Shown in pieces: positions 9,846-16,905 of a DNA stretch of 64,000 bases (the stretch's first letter is position 1; every line of letters begins with the position of its first letter). The stretch is from Mucilaginibacter phenanthrenivorans. GTDB taxonomy: Bacteria > Bacteroidota > Bacteroidia > Sphingobacteriales > Sphingobacteriaceae. Position numbers and translations under genes: made by a program. Location: NCBI RefSeq assembly GCF_024721155.1, contig NZ_JAHVAP010000006.1:248001-312000 (forward strand). Direction: 5' to 3'. The notes under the pieces were generated by a model that made no database searches, was not told the origin of the DNA, and worked only from the letters and a program-made list of their open reading frames with translations.

Positions 9846-10307
9846 TCGAAAATAGTTAAAAAGCCACAGACAAAAGCGTACAACCCACATCCCCAAACCC
9901 TTGGCGAACATATCAAAAAAAGGCGGATCGAGGCGAACATTTTGCAAAAAGATGTGGCTGCCATAATCGGCGTGTCTGAGGACTCGGTGACGTATTGGGA
10001 GAACGAGAGAAGCGCACCCCAGGTGCAGCACTATCCGAATATCATCCGCTTCCTTGGATACTATCCCTTTGATCACGAAACCAAAAGTATCGCTGGAAAA
10101 CTCAAACAGGTGCGTTATTGCCTGGGGCTATCCTTTGAAGCGTGCGGGGAACTGTTTCTCGTTCATTCCACAACAATACGGTCATGGGAGATGAAGCGCA
10201 ATCCTCCCTCAAAGCCCACACAATTGCTTATAACGGCTCGCTGGAACAGCCTCGAACCAGCACTCACCCAAACACAACAAAATAATGAAAGCAACAAAAC
10301 CATCTAA
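9819..10307 (+). CDS. Double-HTH (XRE-like) regulator whose start codon lies in the att core
   Basis: 162 residues. An XRE-type HTH spans about residues 27-80 (TLGEHIKKRRIEANILQKDV, then VSEDSVTYWENERSAP). A second, weaker HTH-like unit lies at about 92-137 (KLKQVRYCLGLSFEACGELF, then TTIRSWEMKRNPP). The only ATG before the first HTH is the one in the att core, so integration supplies or exposes this start. In the circular form the same frame is continuous with the integrase. The gene overlaps the next by 23 bases. It probably controls excision or element genes, which is inferred from position. Confidence 0.75.
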   Translation: MVVRSILPYSKIVKKPQTKAYNPHPQTLGEHIKKRRIEANILQKDVAAIIGVSEDSVTYWENERSAPQVQHYPNIIRFLGYYPFDHETKSIAGKLKQVRYCLGLSFEACGELFLVHSTTIRSWEMKRNPPSKPTQLLITARWNSLEPALTQTQQNNESNKTI

Positions 10308-10788
10308 GCAACCTGACGCGATCTCTTTTAACGAGACGGTGGAAAAGGTCTACAAGCAACTGCTAAAAAAGACCAAACAGCTTATCGCAACGCTCGACAC
10401 CGATACCCTGCGGTCATACCTTGAACGTCCCATGAACGACGGCAAATCAGAAACGGTCATCCATGAACTGGTGCACCCGTTGTGCTACCTGCGGTTGGAA
10501 CACTATGTAAGCGGCATCTATGCAATCCATTTCGGCATCGAGCAGTTCTGCCCGACCGACCACTACAGCGAGTTCACCTCCACATTCATCCGCATGGTGT
10601 TCAAGTCGACCGACTGTGAAACCACACAATTAAATATCGAGCGGTGCGTCATGACCAACTGGTGCATCAGCAACTGCTCCGACATGTATGAATACGTTCT
10701 GGAACGCAACAAATACCACGTCGAGAAGACGATTGCCTATAAAGTCATAACACCGACTGCTAAGAAAACCCTGACAGTCGCTTCATAG
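10285..10788 (+). CDS. Hypothetical protein, 167 aa, coupled to the HTH regulator
   Basis: It overlaps the end of the HTH gene, so the two are probably translationally coupled. The product is soluble, with an N-terminal basic helical part (about 15-60) and a Cys/Tyr-rich second half (CVMTNWCISNCSDMYEYVL). No catalytic motif was recognised. A terminator follows at once, closing a two-gene unit. Confidence 0.65.
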   Translation: MKATKPSKQPDAISFNETVEKVYKQLLKKTKQLIATLDTDTLRSYLERPMNDGKSETVIHELVHPLCYLRLEHYVSGIYAIHFGIEQFCPTDHYSEFTSTFIRMVFKSTDCETTQLNIERCVMTNWCISNCSDMYEYVLERNKYHVEKTIAYKVITPTAKKTLTVAS

Positions 10789-10798
10789 GTTGATAACG

Positions 10799-10828
10799 CA
10801 ATACCGCCCACTTTGGCGGTATTTTTAT
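10799..10828 (+). terminator. Terminator of the left-end operon
   Basis: AATACCGCC / GGCGGTATT stem with a six-base loop and a T-run. It is nearly identical to the terminator at 12581. Confidence 0.85.
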
Positions 10829-10968
10829 TTCTGTAGAATTTAAACACACCCCGCAGCCCAGAACATATTGAATAAAGAAATACAACAACAACCCGCATGT
10901 TCAATCGACCATTTTATGTAACAATAAACATTTTCATAAGTCGCGCTGTTAGTTGAGGTGTAACTATC

Positions 10969-12522
10969 ATGCATATGCACCGGTACCAGCTTTCCATTGA
11001 CAAGGCCAACATTTTGCGCCAGCGATTTATTGATGGCGAATACCACTCGTACCTGCTTGCCAAGGAGCTTCGCGTATCCACCATTACGACCTGGCGCTAC
11101 AAGCGTGAATTTGAGCGCATACGGGCTGAGTATCCGGACCGCCTGAATGACTTTGGGTTTTATCCGGGCGAACCGCCGCGTCCCCATTGGGATACGCCAA
11201 AGTACCGGCAACTCGCCTTAATCCTGCCCGCATTGCTCGCCGATGAACATACCCCGACGTTAGAAACAAGTGCTATTTTTAAAAAATACCTGTTGCTCAG
11301 TTCGGATCGCTATACCTGGCGTTCTTTTAAGGGCATCTTTGTACAGTGGGTCAGGGATCATGTCACTCCGACGCCCCGGAAATTACTGGATCATATTTCC
11401 CCGGAGGATGCTGCCGTGCTCAAGAAGTGGCGCAGTTCAAACGACCACCGGCACTGGCAGATCGCCAAGTCCCTTGAAATGGCGCTGCAGGGTGCCTCGC
11501 GAAAGGAAATTATTGACAAAGTTGAAACGATATACAAAACACTCAACCAATGGATGGCAGGATACAAGGCCAAAGGCATGAAAGCGTTTGAAACCGCACC
11601 TCACGTCAAACGAAAGGACTATATCCCCATCATTAAGGAACGAAAGGAAAGGCTGTTCAAGCTGATTCACGAAACACCGAAGCTATACGGCCTGAACCGT
11701 ACCAGTTGGAGCGTACGCGCGCTGACCCTTGTGTACAACAAGCTTTATGCGCCTGCCGTGAGCTACATGCAGATTTCCCGTTGCGTCACTCAGATGGGCT
11801 ATAGGTATAAAAAGACGCGCCAGATGCTGACAAGTCCCGATCCGAAGTTTCGGGAAAAGATTAAAAAGATACAGTCGATTCTGCAAACGCTTAAGCCGAA
11901 CGAGAAGTTTTTCTCCATCGACGAATATGGCGGCGTATCCATAAAAATTAAGGGAGGCCGAACCCTAAAGCATGAGAACGAGAGTCCGGATGTAGTTCCG
12001 GAAAAACAGAAAGCCAAAGGGTTCCTCATATGCACCGCTGCACTAGAGCTATCGACCAACCAGGTCACGCATTTCTTTTCTGCCAAGAAGAACACCTTTG
12101 AGATGATTAAACTGATAGATGTTCTGCTAGATCAATACGCCGATCAGGAAACGCTATACCTCTGCTGGGACGCGGTAAGCTGGCACAATTCCAGGATACT
12201 GAAGAATTACATTGAGGATCATAATAAGATAAAGAAACCGGAAATCAAACTGGCGCCGCTGCCCGCGTGCACGCAATTCCTCAATGTGATTGAATCAGTC
12301 TTTGCGGGCTTGGCAAGGGCAGTTATTCACAACAGCGACTATGCGTCCGTTGACGAGTGCAAGCACGCTATCAGTCGTCATTTTGAGGCGCGAAATCAGC
12401 ACTTCAAAACCAACCCTAAACGCGCAGGACGTAAGATATGGGGTAAGGAAATTGTACGGGCAAAATTTAGTGAAAATCAAAATTGTAGAAACCGGGCTGC
12501 CATGTCGGGTGCGAAACTATAA
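10969..12522 (+). CDS. IS630-like DDE transposase/integrase-domain protein
   Basis: 517 residues. The N-terminus has an HTH (LAKELRVSTITTWRYKREFE, about 30-50). A helical linker follows, then an IS630/Tc1-type catalytic core with FFSIDEYGGVSIK (first Asp, about 323), LCWDAVSWHNS (second Asp, about 401) and FLNVIESVFAGL (Glu, about 440). It is longer than a usual IS630 transposase because of the extended N-terminal half. No terminal inverted repeats or TA duplications were found close by, so it may be a resident gene of the element and not a recent IS. Start: ATG at 10969, with a second ATG two codons later. Confidence 0.75.
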   Translation: MHMHRYQLSIDKANILRQRFIDGEYHSYLLAKELRVSTITTWRYKREFERIRAEYPDRLNDFGFYPGEPPRPHWDTPKYRQLALILPALLADEHTPTLETSAIFKKYLLLSSDRYTWRSFKGIFVQWVRDHVTPTPRKLLDHISPEDAAVLKKWRSSNDHRHWQIAKSLEMALQGASRKEIIDKVETIYKTLNQWMAGYKAKGMKAFETAPHVKRKDYIPIIKERKERLFKLIHETPKLYGLNRTSWSVRALTLVYNKLYAPAVSYMQISRCVTQMGYRYKKTRQMLTSPDPKFREKIKKIQSILQTLKPNEKFFSIDEYGGVSIKIKGGRTLKHENESPDVVPEKQKAKGFLICTAALELSTNQVTHFFSAKKNTFEMIKLIDVLLDQYADQETLYLCWDAVSWHNSRILKNYIEDHNKIKKPEIKLAPLPACTQFLNVIESVFAGLARAVIHNSDYASVDECKHAISRHFEARNQHFKTNPKRAGRKIWGKEIVRAKFSENQNCRNRAAMSGAKL

Positions 12523-12580
12523 GTTTTGTGAATGAGTGGATTGGTAGGCGGGTGTTAAAGATGCAGGGTAGATTTGATTT

Positions 12581-12608
12581 CAATACCGCCCAAAAGGGCG
12601 GTATTTTT
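12581..12608 (+). terminator. Terminator after the IS630-like gene
   Basis: AATACCGCCC / GGGCGGTATT stem with a four-base loop and a T-run. It shares its stem sequence with the terminator before the gene. Confidence 0.85.
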
Positions 12609-12627
12609 ATGGACGTTGCCGCCAAGC

Positions 12628-13023
12628 CTACTTGCTCGGCGTTTGCACTGAGTTTGAGTATCCTGCCTCCCCCTTTCCGCCACTGTTCTTCGCGTACACC
12701 CCTACAAAATAGACCGTATTGGGCGTGAGGCCGGTTATGGTGCCGTGGATTTCCTGCTGCGGCGCGGTCGTAACGGGAATGTAATGCTCGGTCTCGCCGC
12801 TTGCTGCCACCATATAATATACTCCTGTTTCAGTCCACGAGACATTGTTGGTGACCACGCCCGATACTTCAATACTTGTGGAACTTACGGCGTATGCTCC
12901 GCCGACCTTTAAGATCGGAACGGCCTCTACTCTATCACCGGAGCCTGATTTCTTGCAGCCGATAAAGGTGAATAACGCTAATGATAGTACGGAGAGAAAA
13001 TGGCTGGTAAGCATTGTTTTCAT
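12628..13023 (-). CDS. Fibronectin-III-like lipoprotein
   Basis: 131 residues with a lipobox FIGC at about 20-23. One beta-sandwich domain follows with the pattern SSTSIEVSGVVTNN ... ETGVYYMVAA ... ITGLTPNTVYFVGVYAKNSGG, typical of a fibronectin-III repeat. It is predicted to be lipid-anchored in the envelope. It lies 41 bases after a second lipoprotein gene on the same strand and is probably co-transcribed with it. No function beyond adhesion or scaffold can be proposed. Confidence 0.7.
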   Translation of the reverse strand: MKTMLTSHFLSVLSLALFTFIGCKKSGSGDRVEAVPILKVGGAYAVSSTSIEVSGVVTNNVSWTETGVYYMVAASGETEHYIPVTTAPQQEIHGTITGLTPNTVYFVGVYAKNSGGKGEAGYSNSVQTPSK

Positions 13024-13064
13024 AATATTAAATTGTAAGTGAATAGTGTGAAAGCATTTTATGG

Positions 13065-13553
13065 TTAGTGCGACCAGCTAAAGCGGTTTCCGTAGAACTG
13101 GGTGATGACGCCGGAGGCGTTGGGGTACGGGAATGAGCCGTCATGACCCTTTTCCTTGAACTCGGTGTCAGTGAGCGAGGTTATATCGGTTGAGGAAACA
13201 GTGCCGCCGCTATCGGTGGTAACAAGGGTGGTTTCGTCGTTGGTGAACTTCCAGGTGCCGGACACGGTGCTTGTGCCACCCGTATTACTGGCTGATGTGG
13301 AGGAATAGGTCAGGTCAGCCTTGTAGGTGGTGCGGATTGTGGTTTGGAACGTGGTGAGCGGAACGGAAACCCACGTGCCGTCCTGCTCTTTGAGCTCAAA
13401 GGCGCTTATCTTCCACGCGGCGCTGGTCAGGAGTTCTGTGTTGGTTTTCTTCTTCGGAGTGGGAGTTGTAGTGCTTTTGGAACAGGAATAAACAAGGGTG
13501 ACAAGGCATACGGCAACGGCGTACAGGAACAGGTGTTGGAGAGGTTTTTTCAT
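13065..13553 (-). CDS. Lipocalin-like lipoprotein
   Basis: 162 residues with a lipobox VYSC at about 21-24. A Thr/Lys/Pro linker is followed by a lipocalin-like pattern (LLTSAAWKISAFELKEQDGTW, then GTWKFTNDETTLVTT). Bacteroidota carry many small lipocalin-like lipoproteins of this length with unknown ligands. It is first of the two-lipoprotein unit read leftwards. Confidence 0.65.
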   Translation of the reverse strand: MKKPLQHLFLYAVAVCLVTLVYSCSKSTTTPTPKKKTNTELLTSAAWKISAFELKEQDGTWVSVPLTTFQTTIRTTYKADLTYSSTSASNTGGTSTVSGTWKFTNDETTLVTTDSGGTVSSTDITSLTDTEFKEKGHDGSFPYPNASGVITQFYGNRFSWSH

Positions 13554-13668
13554 AATATACGGTTTTTAAGTGTTTGAAATAACATTAGTAGTCGAATACA
13601 CGAATATATGAAAAGTTATCATATATGATAACTACATCTGCATAAAATAATTGGAAATTTCCCCACAC

Positions 13669-13908
13669 ATGAAAGTGAGGGAAAAAGCGGATGATATGTT
13701 CTTGCAGGCTCTGGGGAACCGCATCGCCTCGATACGGAAAGAAAAGCACATCACCCAGGTCGAACTGAGTTATCGGTGTGATATTGAGAAGACGAACATG
13801 CGGCGGATAGAGGCAGGCAATACCAACCCGACCGTGCTCATGCTGAAGAAGATCGCACTTGGCTTGGGAATCAGCCTCGCGGAACTGCTGGATTTTACTA
13901 CTCCCTAA
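13669..13908 (+). CDS. XRE-family HTH regulator
   Basis: 79 residues from the ATG at 13669; the in-frame TTG 18 bases upstream is a weaker start. A single HTH_3 domain covers most of it (ALGNRIASIRKEKHITQVEL ... CDIEKTNMRRIEAGNTNP). It has no extra domain and is divergent from the lipoprotein pair, which it may control. Confidence 0.85.
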   Translation: MKVREKADDMFLQALGNRIASIRKEKHITQVELSYRCDIEKTNMRRIEAGNTNPTVLMLKKIALGLGISLAELLDFTTP

Positions 13909-13926
13909 AAAGCGATCCTGATTAAA

Positions 13927-13950
13927 AAAACGCCAGTATTCTGGCGTTGT
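13927..13950 (-). terminator. Terminator for the methylase-like gene
   Basis: AACGCCAG / CTGGCGTT with a four-base loop. Read on the minus strand it is followed by seven T, so it mainly serves the minus-strand gene; the plus side has only a weak T-run. Confidence 0.8.
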
Positions 13951-13956
13951 TGTAAA

Positions 13957-14697
13957 TTACCCCTGACTGAATAAGTCACCTTGCACTCCATTGCTCATTA
14001 ACGGTGATTTAACTAGCTCAAACGGTGTATTAAATCTGTTTTGCTTCGCCTCGGGATCTTTCGGGCGCAGCCAAATGTGGCTTTCGTTAGAGTCGCTAAA
14101 TTCCCTATAGAATGGTAGGTGATAGCCGTCCTGTAACACGGTAAATAATCGGTATCCCTTGAAGAACGAATTTCGCAGAGTATCGATGTGGCAGACCTCC
14201 CCAGTGAGAGAATTGAGGAGCATGTTTACCACCGTCATTTTGCAGCAGACCTCGTCAATGTCCGCGCCATAGAACTTGAGGTGTCGATTGATCTTTGCTG
14301 CCGCAAGTAGCATTCTGCCTGAACCGCAGGCCGGGTCGTACGCGGCCTTGCCCGCCTCCAATGATCCGACGCCTGTTGTTATTGCCAAAAGGTCGCAAAT
14401 GGGATACGGCGTGAAGAACTGGCCGTTCTTTCCCTTGGAAATTTCTGATTCGTATAGTGCTCCTATGGGATCACGGAAACCCTCCGATAGCTCGCCGATT
14501 TCGGCATACAATTCGAGAAGCTTGTCTTTCTTGGGATGGCTCCGCAGTTGGTTTACCGCCTTTATCCGTCCGTCTTCCGTGTCGTGCCACTTAAAGGATA
14601 CAAGGAAGAAGTCGAGCATGTCTGAAAATGCGGAGGCGTGGTTCTGCCCGTGGGCAAACTGTTCAAAGAGCGAGGTGAGTTTAGTGTTGCTATTCAT
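13957..14697 (-). CDS. N6-adenine-methylase-like protein lacking a visible NPPY motif
   Basis: 246 residues. GKNGQFFTPYPICDLL (about 109-125) and the SAM-binding YDPACGSGRMLLAAAKI (about 144-160) are classic for the type I HsdM/N-6 DNA methylase fold. GADIDEVCCKM follows as the acidic motif II. The catalytic (D/N)PP(Y/F) motif expected next is absent: that stretch reads DTLRNSFFKGYRLF. No specificity or restriction subunit is adjacent. Small proteins like this are frequent in Bacteroidota mobile elements. It may bind SAM or DNA without methylating, or be a divergent methylase. Confidence 0.7.
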   Translation of the reverse strand: MNSNTKLTSLFEQFAHGQNHASAFSDMLDFFLVSFKWHDTEDGRIKAVNQLRSHPKKDKLLELYAEIGELSEGFRDPIGALYESEISKGKNGQFFTPYPICDLLAITTGVGSLEAGKAAYDPACGSGRMLLAAAKINRHLKFYGADIDEVCCKMTVVNMLLNSLTGEVCHIDTLRNSFFKGYRLFTVLQDGYHLPFYREFSDSNESHIWLRPKDPEAKQNRFNTPFELVKSPLMSNGVQGDLFSQG

Positions 14698-14769
14698 GCG
14701 CTGTTTTTGCAGCAGTATCTCATGAAATCTTAAAAGAAACCTAAACTGTATCTAAAGGGACGTTTTTAG

Positions 14770-14777
14770 TATCTTTG
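14770..14777 (+). promoter_or_regulatory. Bacteroidota-type -7 box
   Basis: TATCTTTG fits TAnnTTTG exactly. No clear -33 TTTG was seen at the usual distance. No ORF follows for over 100 bases on this strand, so it would drive the candidate small RNA. Confidence 0.5.
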
Positions 14778-14783
14778 CAATTC

Positions 14784-14862
14784 ATAGCACGCGTTCTTGC
14801 GTGCATTGTGATAAGGTTTAGGTTAAAGCCCCCAAGCAGCGAGTGTAAGGGGGCTTTGTTTT
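14784..14862 (+). ncRNA. Candidate small RNA with terminator
   Basis: Between two outward non-coding regions there is a -7 box (14770), then a hairpin GCACGC/GCGTGC. A strong terminator follows: AAAGCCCCC at 14825-14833 pairs with GGGGGCTTT at 14849-14857, then GTTTT. No start codon with an ORF of useful length lies between. The predicted transcript is about 80 nt. Its function is unknown; it lies upstream of the methylase-like gene (minus strand) and may act in trans. Confidence 0.5.
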
Positions 14863-14928
14863 ACAAAAACGCTTAGTTTATACCTTAGCAAGTCCATACA
14901 GAGAGATGCTCAATGTCACGTATTCATA

Positions 14929-15153
14929 TCATATCTCGAAGTTCATTAGTTCGGAGAATGTCATGCCCAGCGCCTTCGACAGCGCAATAAGATCCACTGC
15001 GGGCACGTCAAAGTTACCATCTTCCAGTCGTTTAATATATTTAATAGGTTTGCCAATGGCCTCTCCAAGCTGCAATTGCGTTAGCGCCTTTTCTTTTCTA
15101 ACTTCTTCGATGCGCAATCCAAGTTTGTGCAATAATATTTTGTTGGGAATCAT
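14929..15153 (-). CDS. XRE-family HTH regulator, 74 aa
   Basis: Single HTH_3 domain (LGLRIEEVRKEKALTQLQLG, then PIKYIKRLEDGNFDVPAVDL) ending in GMTFSELMNFEI. No other domain is present. It is similar in type to the regulator at 13669 but not a close copy. The regions on both sides are non-coding. Confidence 0.85.
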   Translation of the reverse strand: MIPNKILLHKLGLRIEEVRKEKALTQLQLGEAIGKPIKYIKRLEDGNFDVPAVDLIALSKALGMTFSELMNFEI

Positions 15154-15479
15154 CGGGCGAAGCTATTGTTTTGGGATAAAAAAGCAGGCATTGGTATACA
15201 TATTTACACCAAAAACATGGCGTAACCATAAATGCGTATTTCCCGTACAAAGAATTGGTGCTAGCACTTATAATAATTGTGTCTAAAATACAGACCTTAA
15301 TTGTTTGGAACTATTTTATAAACACCTTTTTTTAAACTGAATTATTTTTTTATTTTTGCAAATTTTTTTACTATCATGTGTTGGTTTTATAAAAACTAAA
15401 TTATAATATTGCATAACAATGTAAATTATTAATAAACAATTTTATAACACCGACCTTTCACGAATTAAACAAAATCAAA
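15154..15479. other. AT-rich intergenic region with a possible promoter
   Basis: No ORF is supported here. TATTTTTG at 15351-15358 fits the -7 consensus for the plus-strand pair that begins at 15480. Nothing else was recognised. Confidence 0.4.
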
Positions 15480-15692
15480 ATGGCAAGTTCAATAACAGAA
15501 AGAGTTATTACTGAATCAGATTTAGTAATCGACAATAGCACTAACGCGGCTTTAAGTTATTATGACAGAGCTAATGATTTAATAAAACGCACACACGTTG
15601 CGATGGGAAGGACTATAAAAATTCAAACTACTACTATAGCCTCAACCATAAACGCAAATGTCATCACAACCAGCCACGCCAGCACGCGCTAA
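15480..15692 (+). CDS. Small hypothetical protein, 70 aa, overlapping the SDH protease gene
   Basis: It has an ATG start and a Ser/Thr/Ile-rich, soluble product. It overlaps the start of the next gene by 35 bases, which points to coupled expression. It has no recognised domain. It may be a partner or substrate of the protease; this is inferred only from coupling. Confidence 0.55.
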   Translation: MASSITERVITESDLVIDNSTNAALSYYDRANDLIKRTHVAMGRTIKIQTTTIASTINANVITTSHASTR

Positions 15693-16644
15693 ATTAAAAA
15701 CCGCCTTAGATTGGTCCAACTTTATTTCTTCAGGACCTAAAACTGGTGCGGATTTGTATACTGTTAGGCAACAATGCTATTTAGACATAGAGAAATACAG
15801 GAAAAGACCGCTTATTGTTTACGCCAGTAATTTTACCACATCTTTAGCTCAGTTTGTTGGCAACGGAAATTCTATTCTTTTGGACGACGTAGACGGTTTT
15901 ACTGATGTTCTAATGAATATAGATTCGTCGGTACGTGAAATAGATATTATTATTCATAGCCCCGGAGGTAGTCCAGACGCAACAGAGCGTATAGTTTCGG
16001 TTTTGCGAAATAAATTCGATAAAGTTCACTTTTTAATCCCTCATTCAGCATATTCTGCCGCGACTATGTTGGCACTTTCTGGAGATTCAATTACATTGCA
16101 CCCCAGTGCAACATTAGGCCCAATTGATCCTCAGTTAAATGGTATACCGGCGAGATCAATTATTAGGGGCTTTGAAAATGTAAAAGAAGCTATAAAACGG
16201 GAAGGCCCAGAAGCGTTACCTGCGTATATACCATTAATTGAAAAGTACACTTTAGCACAACTGGAACAGTGCAATGACGCAGCTGCATTGTCTAAGGAGT
16301 TAGTAAGAACATGGCTTAATGAGTATATGTTTAATGGAACTGGTGAGCCGTCCACTATTGAGCACGCGGTTGAGTATTTTTCTAATTATGATGAGCACAA
16401 AATACATTCAAGGCCGTTACTTTTCGAAAAAATAAGTGGCTTTGGATTAGCCATTTCACAAAGCGATTCTGAATTAAGCGACCTCTTATGGGAATCTAAT
16501 ATTACTATTAACGGAAGTTTATCTATGATGCCTTTTTCCAAACTTTATGAGAATACTCATGGAATATCTTTTGGAAGACAGTTTAACATACCTCAACAAC
16601 AAGGATCGGCGACAACACCCACAACACCACAGGCAGAAATTTAA
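15658..16644 (+). CDS. SDH/ClpP-fold serine protease-like protein
   Basis: 328 residues. IDIIIHSPGGSPDATERIV (about 99-117) and FLIPHSAYSAATMLALSGDSI (about 123-143), then HPSATLGPIDPQL, match the serine dehydrogenase proteinase (SDH_sah) branch of the ClpP/crotonase fold. The catalytic Ser lies in the SAATM segment and the Asp is probably in GPIDPQ. There is no signal peptide, so it is cytoplasmic. The C-terminus is Gln/Thr/Pro-rich and disordered. SDH proteins are common in genomic islands. The true substrate is unknown. Confidence 0.8.
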   Translation: MSSQPATPARAKLKTALDWSNFISSGPKTGADLYTVRQQCYLDIEKYRKRPLIVYASNFTTSLAQFVGNGNSILLDDVDGFTDVLMNIDSSVREIDIIIHSPGGSPDATERIVSVLRNKFDKVHFLIPHSAYSAATMLALSGDSITLHPSATLGPIDPQLNGIPARSIIRGFENVKEAIKREGPEALPAYIPLIEKYTLAQLEQCNDAAALSKELVRTWLNEYMFNGTGEPSTIEHAVEYFSNYDEHKIHSRPLLFEKISGFGLAISQSDSELSDLLWESNITINGSLSMMPFSKLYENTHGISFGRQFNIPQQQGSATTPTTPQAEI

Positions 16645-16700
16645 ATCTTATTTGTTTCCGTTTACCAGATCTTGCTGCGACTGCTAACAAGTTGCCAAAA

Positions 16701-16725
16701 GAAGCACTTTCGTGCTTCACTTTTT
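16701..16725 (+). terminator. Terminator after the SDH protease
   Basis: GAAGCAC / GTGCTTC with a four-base loop, then ACTTTTT. Confidence 0.75.
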
Positions 16726-16905
16726 GGTCGTTTAGCTTCAATTAACTAATAATTGGTAAATGGTAATTCTCGTTGGCCCAACTTTTTATTCGAAAGTTTT
16801 TCAAACTGCTTCCGGTCATTAGGTATATTCTATATTAGCTGATATATCCAGATTGCTATATGACCCAATTAAATGAAACATGATTGCCAGCCGGATTGCT
16901 GACCG

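Noticed and set aside
10969..12522. A complete IS630 insertion sequence with ends
   Set aside because: No terminal inverted repeats or TA duplications were found around the gene, so only the gene is called.
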